34,946 bases of DNA from an uncultured Lachnospiraceae bacterium (GTDB lineage: Bacteria; Bacillota; Clostridia; Lachnospirales; Lachnospiraceae): positions 1-34,946 of the forward strand of contig CAMNTQ010000034.1 in the NCBI GenBank assembly GCA_946558695.1, read 5' to 3'. The stretch's first letter is position 1. Each line of letters opens with the position of its first letter. This document shows, one piece after another, positions 1 through 7,868 of the stretch. A program made the position numbers and the translations under genes. The notes below the pieces were generated by a model. It worked only from the letters and a program-made list of their open reading frames with translations, was not told the DNA's origin and ran no database searches.

Positions 1-223
1 GGGATACCATCAGATCATCTGACGGAGTTGTGTTCTCTATCTTTCTCCATGTGAAATCACCGGCAAGATTAAATCTTTCCTGATCTTTCTTGTGAACACC
101 TGCTGCTGTTGCAAGAGCGATAGACATGTCTTTAAGCTCTTTTGTTACAGGAGTCCATACAGACGGCGGAGTAATAGGAACGAATATTTCTGATTGTAAA
201 CCTTTAACAACCGTTAAACTCAT
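1..223 (-). CDS. prdB: D-proline reductase subunit PrdB, N-terminal part (runs off the left edge)
   Basis: Only the first 74 codons are in the window. They begin MSLTVVKGLQSEIF and contain a PITPPSVWTPVT segment and a FNLAGDFTWRKIENT segment, which I recognise as the N-terminus of PrdB. PrdB is the selenocysteine-containing subunit of D-proline reductase, which opens the proline ring to 5-aminovalerate in Stickland fermentation. The UGA Sec codon of this family lies further along and should be outside the window, so it cannot be checked here. The start codon at 221-223 is preceded by an AAGGAGG ribosome binding site (complement at 231-238). It follows the small ORF at 226-522 by two bases, so the two are very probably co-transcribed and translationally coupled. 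Confidence 0.93.
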   Translation of the reverse strand, partial: MSLTVVKGLQSEIFVPITPPSVWTPVTKELKDMSIALATAAGVHKKDQERFNLAGDFTWRKIENTTPSDDLMVS

Positions 224-225
224 TT

Positions 226-522
226 TTAGACCTCCTTATTATCCAAACGTTTACTCATTTCTTGTTTTTTGCGTCTTTCTTTTTCAATGTTGCTGACGTA
301 GTGTTCATTTATCTCCGGCCCTAACTGCTCCGGAAAACTCATATTCCATCCGAATTCCTGACCCACTTTCGGTTCAGTATCACAAATAAACATTCTTTTC
401 GGAGCTTTGAAGAACCCCAGGCGCCCTTTCAGGTCAACGCTGATGCTGCAGTCATCGACTTCTACTACAACGCCCTCCATATAAATGATCCTGTCGCCGT
501 AATTCAAACGTTCATTATTCAT
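226..522 (-). CDS. Small conserved-looking protein between prdA and prdB
   Basis: This is a 98-residue soluble protein with no signal peptide or membrane segment. It starts MNNERLNYGDRIIYMEGVV, carries a short beta-rich stretch (VVEVDDCSISVDLKGRLGFF) and ends in a highly charged tail (KERRKKQEMSKRLDNKEV). It sits 16 bases after the prdA stop and 2 bases before the prdB start, so its stoichiometry is tied to the proline reductase subunits. An AAAGGTG ribosome binding site precedes its ATG. Small genes at this position occur in other prd clusters, from memory, but I know no biochemical function. Its position suggests a role in assembly, maturation (such as PrdA cleavage or pyruvoyl formation) or structure of the reductase; that is inference only. 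Confidence 0.85.
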   Translation of the reverse strand: MNNERLNYGDRIIYMEGVVVEVDDCSISVDLKGRLGFFKAPKRMFICDTEPKVGQEFGWNMSFPEQLGPEINEHYVSNIEKERRKKQEMSKRLDNKEV

Positions 523-538
523 TCAGCACACCTTTGGC

Positions 539-2395
539 TTAGCTGTATTTTAATCTACGCTTCTCACTCATCGGGAGCTCCTGCTCATTTCCAACGAGGT
601 CGATCTTTGTGCCGCATGCGCCCTCAATTAACTCTACGTTTGTAGACTTAACGTTTGGATTCCACTTCTTCTCAGCAGCCTTAACGTCTTCTCCGGCCAT
701 AGCTGCTTTCAGCATAGCAAGTGCGCGGATAGCGTCTTCCTGACAAAGTGTGTTGTTACCAAGAATCTCATTCTCGATACCTGCTTCAGATTTGTTGTTA
801 TCAACCATGTACTGCATGTACTTATTACCAACAACGAGAGCGCCCTGTACTGCACAGTAAGACATACCTACTGTCGGAACTCCTCTCATACCAATCTGCT
901 CGATATGGCTTGCGAAGTCGATATGGTTGTTTCCAAATCCTTCAGTTGTAACGAATGCACCATCAGCATCCATCATCTCTACTGTGTGTCCTACACGGCG
1001 GGATACGTAGAATTTCTCAGCGTTGATCTGAGGAGATCCAACGAATACAACACCGCAAAGGTCAACTTCTTCATCGTGAAGAGCCTCAAGAACAAGCGGC
1101 TCTCTCCAGTAATGTCTGGACATCTCTTTCGATGCAGGTCCGATACATGTCAAAGCATGGATACATCCGTCAAGAACCTCAAGCGGAGATACGCAAACAG
1201 GAACGTTTCCTAAGTCTACGTTAGCTCTTGCGCCAAGGATACCAACCGGCTCTACAGGAAGAATGAAGTTATCATGCATAGCTCCCTGTCCCATGATCTC
1301 TTTAACGATTACAACTTTCTTCTTACCCGGGCGACGGATAGATTTCAGCTCCTGCGTATCAACTACAAGGCTCTCGTCAAGTTTCTTCATAACCTCACGG
1401 ATCTCCTGTGTAATGATATCAAATGCTGTATGAGCAGCCATAGGTCCGCGGCGCTCCATGTTTGTCTTCTCCTGGATAACAATGTTACCTTTGATGAAGA
1501 TCTCGCCTTTATCCGGACATCCCGGACGGCCCCACATAATGTTCTCGTCAAGGTATCCTTCGGAAGAACCGAACTCACCGATCTGAACTCCGCCTTCGTC
1601 AACGCCTGTCAGCATCATAACAACGCCGTCAAGTACTCTTGTCACACCGCTTCCGAGCTCATCATCGCCCTCTTTTGTAGCGATTGGCTGTACGTCCATA
1701 ACTGTCTCGGAATATGTGTGATATAACTCAGGAGTAATGATCTCAAGTTTGAAATCTTTCACTAATTCCTGGTCTGCGATAACGTCTGCTTCGATTCCTT
1801 CACGGATGTAAAGAGTCGTTCCCTCGATCTTTGTCTCAGGTCCTCTCTTAACTTCTGTGATATTGAAGTGCTTTCTTGTAAGAGTTCCTACGATTTTCTC
1901 TTCTCCAACTGCTGCTGCCGGTGCTGCTGCGTCTGCAACCGCTACTGCCGCTGCCGGTACTGCCGCTACTGCTGCGCCGCCGCCAAGTGCTCCAACCGGA
2001 ATCTCAAGGTCGATATCTTTACCCTCTCCGATGTGGATCTTAAGCATACCGCCTGCTGCAACCGGTACTGCCGCTGCTGGCGCTGCTGCCGCCGGCGCCT
2101 CCTGTGCAACCTCTTCTTCAACTGCCGGCGCGCTTACGCTCGGAGCCTTTACTCCGTCAAGAACATCTGCCGTAAGCGGAGCAAGAGAATCACAGGTTTT
2201 TGTAAGTTTTGCTCCTAATACTTCCTCGATGGTAAGGCAACCGTCAAGGTTTAATAATCCTGAATCTACCAAATCGTCAAAAATTGCTGGATCTTCCAGA
2301 TTCGCAGGCTCAATTGTAATGCCGGCCTCGGCTCTACAACATAATACCGCAGGATCATGAGCATGTGCTTTAGCTGTTTCAGCTGTGATAGACAT
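539..2395 (-). CDS. prdA: D-proline reductase proprotein PrdA
   Basis: The 618-residue product matches PrdA, the proprotein of D-proline reductase. Family knowledge: it is cleaved autocatalytically before a cysteine that becomes the pyruvoyl group, giving a large and a roughly 23 kDa subunit; the pyruvoyl group binds D-proline while the Sec of PrdB attacks. The likely site is Thr416-Cys417 in the HALTCIGPASKEM segment, which would leave a 202-residue C-terminal subunit, the expected size. Residues about 97-163 form a low-complexity Ala/Pro/Val linker interrupted by an ordered stretch around 116-137, separating an N-terminal domain of about 95 residues from the catalytic part. The C-terminal half holds the glycine-reductase-like GMRGVPTVGMSYCAVQG region. 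The start has an AAGGAGG ribosome binding site. The protein contains no in-frame UGA. It lies in the order prdC, prdA, small ORF, prdB. Confidence 0.96.
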   Translation of the reverse strand: MSITAETAKAHAHDPAVLCCRAEAGITIEPANLEDPAIFDDLVDSGLLNLDGCLTIEEVLGAKLTKTCDSLAPLTADVLDGVKAPSVSAPAVEEEVAQEAPAAAAPAAAVPVAAGGMLKIHIGEGKDIDLEIPVGALGGGAAVAAVPAAAVAVADAAAPAAAVGEEKIVGTLTRKHFNITEVKRGPETKIEGTTLYIREGIEADVIADQELVKDFKLEIITPELYHTYSETVMDVQPIATKEGDDELGSGVTRVLDGVVMMLTGVDEGGVQIGEFGSSEGYLDENIMWGRPGCPDKGEIFIKGNIVIQEKTNMERRGPMAAHTAFDIITQEIREVMKKLDESLVVDTQELKSIRRPGKKKVVIVKEIMGQGAMHDNFILPVEPVGILGARANVDLGNVPVCVSPLEVLDGCIHALTCIGPASKEMSRHYWREPLVLEALHDEEVDLCGVVFVGSPQINAEKFYVSRRVGHTVEMMDADGAFVTTEGFGNNHIDFASHIEQIGMRGVPTVGMSYCAVQGALVVGNKYMQYMVDNNKSEAGIENEILGNNTLCQEDAIRALAMLKAAMAGEDVKAAEKKWNPNVKSTNVELIEGACGTKIDLVGNEQELPMSEKRRLKYS

Positions 2396-2500
2396 ATTGT
2401 TTTCCCTCCTTGTTTGGATTTCTTAAACAGCCCTTATAGACTGCAAAAATTATTATATATACAATTGTCTCCGGCGCATAAGAAACCTCTCGCCTTATGG

Positions 2501-2534
2501 AATGGAGGAAAGAATCGGGGGGTCTTTCTCCATT
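2501..2534. other. Hairpin in the prdC-prdA intergenic gap
   Basis: The 175-base gap between prdC and prdA contains an imperfect inverted repeat. AATGGAG pairs with CTCCATT, and AAAGA with TCTTT, with one bulged base and a G-rich (C-rich on the transcript) loop. No U-tract follows on the minus strand, so it is not an obvious intrinsic terminator. It could be an mRNA processing or stability element that sets prdC against prdA levels. A TATAAT-like box (complement at 2452-2457) lies between it and prdA, but no good -35 box is visible at the usual spacing. Confidence 0.45.
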
Positions 2535-2570
2535 GCCGAAAACAATAGTAATACCTTTCTAGCATTTGCG

Positions 2571-3977
2571 TTAAAAATCAATATCCTGACTTACCTGTTT
2601 AGACACCTTAAGCGTTCTATACAGAGCATGGCCAACGGATCTCATCACATGGTCAGTCTGGTGGAATACCTTAAGCCCCATCTTCGGACCGGATGCCATT
2701 ACTGTATTGGAACAGTCTGAACAATTGCCGATAATAATATATTCACATTTATCTTTCTTAAACTGCATATTGTTCTTAACCTGTCCCGGACAGTTCCCTG
2801 GTCTCAAACACTTAAGCGGTGCGCCCGGTTTGTTTTCAATGGCCTGCTTACATCTCGCAACAGATACGACTTTGCCGTTCATCTTCTCACAGATCTCGCG
2901 CATACGCTCCTCATTACCGCCGCAGGCACAGACAAGAAGTCCTACATTCGCTCCGTGAAGATCCGGGAACTCGACTGTAACAAGAATTCCGCCCGTCGTC
3001 TTCGTGATCGGTGCGTCAAAGTCCGTGGACTTTCCTGTAAACGCGCCGCCCATCACGATCTCACCGTATTTTCCGTCGATACCGCCGGCTCTCTCAATCA
3101 GCTCCCCAACACTTGTTCCCACCGGAACATCCATAAATACGTGTGCGCCGTTTCCACCGTTAAGTTTGCCGCGAACCGTCAGATTCTTTGTAATACACGG
3201 CTTCTTCTCGTCGATCGCCTCTGCGACTTTCGCTGCCGTCTCAAGATTCACTACAACAGACTTTGCAGCTGAAGGAAGCTGCATCGTGGTAAGATTTACT
3301 CCCAGACATTCTCTTACAACTGCACGCTCTTCGCCCATCGGATAAATATCCGGAAGAAGGTGCATCGAAATTGCAGGCTCGTTCTCAAGCGCTTTCTGCA
3401 ATGTCTTGATTGCCTTCTGATTTTTCTTCTTGATCGCAAAGATCGCCTTATCAGCATTAGTAATCTCCATACAGTATTTGACGCCGCGGATCACTTTATC
3501 ACACTGCTCTTCAATCTGTCTGATGTTGTGTTCAAGTCCAGGCTCACATTCTGCCGCATTAATCAAAATGTAACCCTTCTCACAACCCAGCTTAAAATCA
3601 GCCGGAAGCTCAGGATTAATCTCCGGATCAAGTTCGCCCATCGGTGTCTCCGCCAGATTAATATTCAGCTTAATACCCGTCGGAAAACCTGCTCCGCCAA
3701 GTCCGACAACGCCTGCCGCCTTTACCATATCAAGCTTGCTTGCGTCTTCAGGCACATCGATCGGCACAAACTCGTCCGGCTGTTCTTCCGCCGGCTCGAT
3801 GATGATCCGGTCTTCTGTCACCTCTGCAACCTTTCCGTACACACTGGAAAAAATGTTAGCGCCAAGCCCCGTAGGCGTTGCAATCAAAGTACCTTTTTTA
3901 ACATCATCACCGGCCTTAACGATTGCCGCACATGGTGCCCCAACATGCTGACGTAATAACATCTGTACATTTCCCAT
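2571..3977 (-). CDS. prdC: Proline reductase-associated electron transfer protein PrdC (RnfC-like)
   Basis: This RnfC-like protein is thought to pass electrons from NADH to D-proline reductase. The N-terminus (LLRQHVGAPCAAIVKAGDDV) is the lipoyl/biotin-like RnfC N-terminal fold. A GLGGAGFPTGIKLN glycine-rich motif follows, as in the NADH/FMN-binding domain of RnfC and complex I 51 kDa proteins, then an SLBB-like part and a Cys-rich C-terminus (CLRPGNCPGQ, GNCSDCSNT). The longest frame starts at 3986, but its GGAG box abuts that ATG. The ATG at 3975-3977, 9 bases after AAAGGAG, is the better start and gives 468 residues. Some PrdC homologues are selenoproteins; this copy has no in-frame UGA and appears to use cysteines. 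It is the first gene of the prdC-prdA-prdB run, with selC upstream. Confidence 0.93.
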   Translation of the reverse strand: MGNVQMLLRQHVGAPCAAIVKAGDDVKKGTLIATPTGLGANIFSSVYGKVAEVTEDRIIIEPAEEQPDEFVPIDVPEDASKLDMVKAAGVVGLGGAGFPTGIKLNINLAETPMGELDPEINPELPADFKLGCEKGYILINAAECEPGLEHNIRQIEEQCDKVIRGVKYCMEITNADKAIFAIKKKNQKAIKTLQKALENEPAISMHLLPDIYPMGEERAVVRECLGVNLTTMQLPSAAKSVVVNLETAAKVAEAIDEKKPCITKNLTVRGKLNGGNGAHVFMDVPVGTSVGELIERAGGIDGKYGEIVMGGAFTGKSTDFDAPITKTTGGILVTVEFPDLHGANVGLLVCACGGNEERMREICEKMNGKVVSVARCKQAIENKPGAPLKCLRPGNCPGQVKNNMQFKKDKCEYIIIGNCSDCSNTVMASGPKMGLKVFHQTDHVMRSVGHALYRTLKVSKQVSQDIDF

Positions 3978-4223
3978 GTTAAACATCTCCTTTTATAATT
4001 TATTTAAGTAAAAAACGAACCCCGTCCGTTTCATTACCTCTCAATGTAAAGTACAAGGTATAACTTTCACAAACAATATGTTATCCTGATCGCTTTTAAT
4101 ATTCCCCAAAAATATATTTTCATTTATGTAATCAGATTTAGATTCTCTCATAATCATAAATAAAATCTATAAATCAATCCTGCTAAATTCTTAACGGCCG
4201 AAATGTGCTCAAAATCTGCTTTT

Positions 4224-4321
4224 TGGCGAGGGCATGTGGGAATCGAACCCACCCAGGACGCTCTTAACGCCCCACACTGGTTTTGAAGACCAGGAGGCAC
4301 ACCAGTCACCCATCTACCCCC
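4224..4321 (-). tRNA. selC: tRNA-Sec (anticodon UCA)
   Basis: The minus strand folds into a 98-nt selenocysteine tRNA. It has an extended acceptor stem starting GGGGGUAG that pairs with AUGCCCUC, a D arm, and an anticodon stem CUGGU/ACCAG holding loop CUUCAAA (anticodon UCA). The long variable arm (GGGGCGUU paired with AGCGUCCU around an AAG loop) is typical of Sec and Ser tRNAs. The T arm is GTGGG-TTCGATT-CCCAC, followed by discriminator G and an encoded CCA. The innermost acceptor pair appears to be a G-A mismatch. It lies between divergent prdC and prdF and serves the Sec codons of prdB and selD. The rest of 3978-4615 holds no gene I can support. Confidence 0.97.
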
Positions 4322-4615
4322 ATATCAGCTTATCCATTCGAGATTACCTTATCACATTCCTTCCTATATTTCAACTGTTTTTATTTATTTTTATAATACC
4401 AAAAAACCGTTGACTTTTCAAGGTTTTTCCCTCATAATGTAATCAAATGATTGAACTACGTACTAGAACGCAGTCTATTCGTTATTTTTCTATCATTATA
4501 TGTATGATTTACCATATTTTGAGGCAAAAGGCACGGCAGGATTTTTGTCACGCTGTGTTTTTAATAAAGAAACTATAGATTTTATCTATGAGTATGTTTT
4601 AAGGAGGTAATTATT

Positions 4616-5650
4616 ATGGAGTTGAAAGCTAATGTAAACTTCGACCGGTTTGAGGGCGCTCTTCAGGTAGTAGATTCTCACACCGTCGGCGAGTTCTGCC
4701 GTATCGTTATCGGTGGATTTCCGGAGCCGGAAGGCAACACGATGATCGAGAAAAAGAAATGGATGGAAGAGAACTACGACCACGTTCGTACAGCTCTTAT
4801 GTTCGAGCCAAGAGGACATCATGACATGTTCGGTGCATTTCTCTGCAAGCCGGTTAGCCCGGAGGCACAGTTCGGCGTTATGTTCATGGACACCGGCGGA
4901 TACCTGAATATGTGCGGACACTGTACGATTGGAGCCGTTACAGTCGCAGTTGAGGCAGGTCTTGTAGAATCCAAAGAAGGGGAAAACGACGTGATTCTCG
5001 AAGCACCGGCAGGACTGATCCGTACAAAGGCTATCGTAAAAGACGGTAAGGTTGAGAGCGTTACACTAACCAATGTTCCGGCATTTGTTTACAAAGAGAA
5101 CCAGAAGGTTACTGTTGACGGCAAAGAAATCGAATTCACGATTTCTTTCGGCGGAAGTTTCTTCGCACTGGTTGACACTACTAAACTTGACATCGGCGAA
5201 ATCAATGCAAAGTCCGTTCCGGCATACGCTGACCTCGGCATGAAGATGTTAGAGATCATTAACAAGGAGATTCCTGTACAGCATCCGGAGCTTGACATTA
5301 CAAGCGTTGACCTGGTTGAATTCTATGGACCGACTCCAAATCCGGAGAAAGCTAATATGAGAAACGTAGTTATCTTCGGCGAGCACATGGCTGACCGTTC
5401 ACCATGCGGAACCGGAACAAGCGCGAAACTTGCTACGCTTCATCATTGGGGAGAAATCGGCGTGGGTGAAGAATTTATCTACGAAAGCTTTATCGGCAGT
5501 CTCTTCAAAGGTGTTATCAAAGAGACGACCAAAGTCGCTGACTTTGACGCAGTTATTCCGATGATCACCGGAAGCTGCTACCTGACAGGTGTTGCAACAT
5601 ATCTGATCGATCCGACAGATCCATTGAAATATGGTTTTCAGGTAGGTTAA
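4616..5650 (+). CDS. prdF: Proline racemase
   Basis: The 344-residue protein interconverts L- and D-proline, feeding the D-isomer to D-proline reductase. It belongs to the proline racemase/4-hydroxyproline epimerase family. Both catalytic cysteines are present: Cys100 in the MCGHCTIGAV motif and Cys264 in DRSPCGTGTSAK. The Cys/Cys pair fits a true racemase or epimerase rather than the dehydratase variant, which has Thr in place of the second Cys. Location in a prd cluster supports proline over hydroxyproline. The start has a perfect AAGGAGG box at 4601-4607. It is transcribed away from selC and prdC and ends at a clear terminator (5686-5720), so it is monocistronic or followed by weak read-through into the TetR gene. 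Confidence 0.95.
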   Translation: MELKANVNFDRFEGALQVVDSHTVGEFCRIVIGGFPEPEGNTMIEKKKWMEENYDHVRTALMFEPRGHHDMFGAFLCKPVSPEAQFGVMFMDTGGYLNMCGHCTIGAVTVAVEAGLVESKEGENDVILEAPAGLIRTKAIVKDGKVESVTLTNVPAFVYKENQKVTVDGKEIEFTISFGGSFFALVDTTKLDIGEINAKSVPAYADLGMKMLEIINKEIPVQHPELDITSVDLVEFYGPTPNPEKANMRNVVIFGEHMADRSPCGTGTSAKLATLHHWGEIGVGEEFIYESFIGSLFKGVIKETTKVADFDAVIPMITGSCYLTGVATYLIDPTDPLKYGFQVG

Positions 5651-5685
5651 GCTTACCGGAGCCTGATCGGTCTTTGAAAAACAGC

Positions 5686-5720
5686 AGAAGCGGGTTAACA
5701 ATAATCCGCTTCTCTTTTTA
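5686..5720 (+). terminator. Intrinsic terminator after prdF
   Basis: AGAAGCGG (5686-5693) pairs perfectly with CCGCTTCT (5706-5713) around a 12-base loop, and CTTTTT follows. It lies 35 bases after the prdF stop codon. Confidence 0.88.
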
Positions 5721-5749
5721 TAAAACCCAGAAAGGAATGGTGACAACTG

Positions 5750-6337
5750 ATGCCGAGGAAACGACAATCCACAAAAAGCCGCATCGTGAAAGCCGCCTGG
5801 AACCTCTTTTATAAAAACGGTTATGACCGCACTACGATTGAGGATATCATCGCAACATCCAAAACTTCAAAGGGTACTTTTTATCATTATTTTAAAGGTA
5901 AGGAAGCTCTGCTCAACAGCCTGTCCTATCTTTTCGACCAAAAATACGAGGAGCTTTATCATGTGATCGACCATGACATGTCCTGCTATGATAAATTGTT
6001 GCTTTTGAACCAAGAACTATTCTGCATGATTGAACAAAGTGTTGATATAAGCCTTCTGGCTTATCTTTATTCCTCACAACTGACAACCAAGGACAAAAAA
6101 TCTTTGTCCGACAAGAAACGTTTTTATTTTAAATGGATTACCGAGATTATCACAGATGGTTTAGAACGAGGCGAGTTCAAGAATACAAGCACTGCCGAAG
6201 AACTGATGGACATCTACGCCATGTACGAACGGGCGCTTTTATATGACTGGGCATTGTTCAAAGGCAGGTTCTCTCTATCCGAATACAGTAAGAAACTGCT
6301 TCCGCACGTATTAAATACTTTTATCGAAGGAGTATAG
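5750..6337 (+). CDS. TetR/AcrR-family transcriptional regulator
   Basis: The 195-residue product has a typical TetR N-terminal helix-turn-helix. AAWNLFYKNGYDRTTIEDI is followed by the recognition helix region SKTSKGTFYHYFKGKEALL at about residues 15-60. The C-terminal half is a helical ligand-binding domain with no recognisable subclass, so the inducer cannot be predicted. It follows the prdF terminator by about 30 bases and has an AAAGGA ribosome binding site. It may regulate prdF, itself or an unlinked pump or metabolic gene. Its neighbour on the other side is the convergent selenium operon, separated by a bidirectional terminator. Confidence 0.9.
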   Translation: MPRKRQSTKSRIVKAAWNLFYKNGYDRTTIEDIIATSKTSKGTFYHYFKGKEALLNSLSYLFDQKYEELYHVIDHDMSCYDKLLLLNQELFCMIEQSVDISLLAYLYSSQLTTKDKKSLSDKKRFYFKWITEIITDGLERGEFKNTSTAEELMDIYAMYERALLYDWALFKGRFSLSEYSKKLLPHVLNTFIEGV

Positions 6338-6365
6338 TTATGAAGATTTCTGATGAACCCGAAAA

Positions 6366-6415
6366 GGGTGCTTTTATCCGGCAGATGTTACCGCCGTATC
6401 AAAGTACCCTTTTTT
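6366..6415. terminator. Bidirectional terminator between the TetR gene and the selenium operon
   Basis: GGGTGCTTT (6366-6374) pairs with AAAGTACCC (6401-6409), nine pairs with one G-U. The enclosed loop contains a smaller CGGC/GCCG hairpin. On the plus strand TTTTTT follows; on the minus strand TTTT follows. It therefore can end both the TetR transcript and the convergent selenium operon. Confidence 0.75.
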
Positions 6416-6452
6416 GCTGCTTATTCTTATTGTTCCGCGTCCACCGCTTCTG

Positions 6453-6689
6453 CTACACCATACATTCGTGGATCTCTTCTTCTTCAATTCCAACCGTTTT
6501 CATCATAGACACAATCTCTTCCCTGTCCGAAAGTTCTGCACACCATGCCAGACCGCACCCTGCAGAGACAGCCCGCGGAACCGGTATAATGCGCCCCGGA
6601 ACACTTCTCTCCTTGCAGGCCTTTTCCATCGCCATGGCATCCGCCGTTGTGTGAAACGTGACTACAAGCCTAAGCTCCTTCTTCTTCAT
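6453..6689 (-). CDS. DUF3343 protein, putative Se/S carrier
   Basis: The 78-residue protein starts MKKKELRLVVTFHTTADAMAMEK and has a short GRIIPVPRAVSAGCGLAWC segment with two cysteines five residues apart, then a charged C-terminus. This matches the DUF3343 family, described as a putative selenium/sulfur carrier; the cysteines (about 45 and 50) are the obvious persulfide or selenopersulfide acceptor candidates. It is the last gene of the selenium operon, 2 bases after the stop of the cysteine desulfurase-like gene, so the two are translationally coupled. That pairing suggests the desulfurase passes S or Se to this protein, which could feed SelD. The function is inferred from family and context. 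Confidence 0.85.
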   Translation of the reverse strand: MKKKELRLVVTFHTTADAMAMEKACKERSVPGRIIPVPRAVSAGCGLAWCAELSDREEIVSMMKTVGIEEEEIHECMV

Positions 6690-6691
6690 AT

Positions 6692-7834
6692 CTATTCTTC
6701 CTCCCGCGAAAGTTCTCTGACAGCACGAATAGCCGTATCCACCTCTTCATCCGTGTTATAATGACAAAAGCTGAATCTTACCGCTCCCTGCTCTATTGTC
6801 CCAAGCGCCTCATGCATAAGCGGCGCACAATGTCCGCCCGGTCTTGTAGAAATTCCATAATCGGTAAGGAGCGCGTCGCTTACCTCACCGGAATCATAAT
6901 CGCCAATGTTCAAAAGCACGATCGGGCATCTCTCTTCTTCAGAAAAATCTCCATATACGATAACCTCTGGGATAACTTTAACTCCCTCGTAGAATCTGCG
7001 CATAAGCTCCTGCTCTCTGGCACGGATTCTGTCAATCCCCGTCTCCTCCAGATAGCAAAGCGCCGCATGAAGCCCCGCGATTCCATGTCCGTTAAGAGTC
7101 CCCGCCTCAAGAGCCGTTGGCATCATCTCAGGCTGCGACTTATTGTAAGTCTGTACCCCGGTGCCGCCGCATTTCAGCGGCCGTATCGCAATTCCCTCAC
7201 GCACATACAATCCGCCGGTTCCCTGCGGCCCCAAAAGTCCTTTATGCCCTGTGAAACAAAGAACGTCAATATTCATTTTCTCCACGTCAATGGGGAACAC
7301 TCCGGCAGTCTGCGAAGCATCCACTACAAAAAGCACACCACGTTCCTTCGCAATTTTCCCGATACTCCCTACATCCACATAATTCCCCGTCAGGTTTGAG
7401 CCGTTGGTACATACAATCATCTTCGTCTCAGCACGGATTGCTTTTTCAATCTGAGAGATATCAAGCCTGCCTTTCTCATCGCTTTTTACAATCGTAAGCT
7501 TTACGCCTCTTTTTTCCATCTCATACAATGGCCGCAGAACGGAATTATGTTCCAGTACTGTCGTAATCACATGATCTCCCGGATTCAACAGTCCTTTAAC
7601 CGCGATATTCAGACTTTCCGTTGAATTATTCGTGAATGCTACCTGTTTCGGATTCGTTCCGCCAAAGAACCTGCAAAGCCTCTCTCTTGTATCGTAAATA
7701 ATCCTTGACGCACTAAGCGACGCCTCATTCGCCCCTCTTCCGGCATTCCCCATAGAGCTCATTGCGCTCACAACCGCATCAATTACACATTGCGGCTTGT
7801 GCATCGTTGTCGCCGCATTATCTAAATATATCAT
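6692..7834 (-). CDS. Class V aminotransferase, cysteine desulfurase-like (selenium-associated)
   Basis: This 380-residue PLP enzyme belongs to the NifS/CsdA/SufS-like class V family. It has the N-terminal YLDNAATTMHKP motif and a PLP-binding Lys198 in CFTGHKGLLGPQG. A C-terminal Cys336 in the RPGGHCAPL loop corresponds to the active-site cysteine that carries persulfide in desulfurases. Within a sel operon, ahead of a putative Se/S carrier, the best inference is release of selenium or sulfur from (seleno)cysteine to supply SelD. Strictly, desulfurase or selenocysteine lyase activity is not provable from the sequence. The start has an AGGAGGAG box. It follows the LysR gene by 34 bases. Confidence 0.9.
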   Translation of the reverse strand: MIYLDNAATTMHKPQCVIDAVVSAMSSMGNAGRGANEASLSASRIIYDTRERLCRFFGGTNPKQVAFTNNSTESLNIAVKGLLNPGDHVITTVLEHNSVLRPLYEMEKRGVKLTIVKSDEKGRLDISQIEKAIRAETKMIVCTNGSNLTGNYVDVGSIGKIAKERGVLFVVDASQTAGVFPIDVEKMNIDVLCFTGHKGLLGPQGTGGLYVREGIAIRPLKCGGTGVQTYNKSQPEMMPTALEAGTLNGHGIAGLHAALCYLEETGIDRIRAREQELMRRFYEGVKVIPEVIVYGDFSEEERCPIVLLNIGDYDSGEVSDALLTDYGISTRPGGHCAPLMHEALGTIEQGAVRFSFCHYNTDEEVDTAIRAVRELSREEE

Positions 7835-7868
7835 ATGCTCCTCCTCTTTTCCCCGGTTTATCTGCCGT

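Noticed and set aside
1857..2360. Long plus-strand Ala/Ser-rich frame opposite prdA
   Set aside because: It mirrors the low-complexity linker of prdA in another frame. prdA is well supported and this frame has no ribosome binding site.
4501..4615. Possible sigma-54 promoter (GGCACG) before prdF
   Set aside because: The TTGC half at the required distance is absent; spacing does not fit the -24/-12 consensus.
6340..6654. Plus-strand frame after the TetR gene
   Set aside because: It runs through a terminator hairpin and antisense to the DUF3343 gene. No family resemblance.
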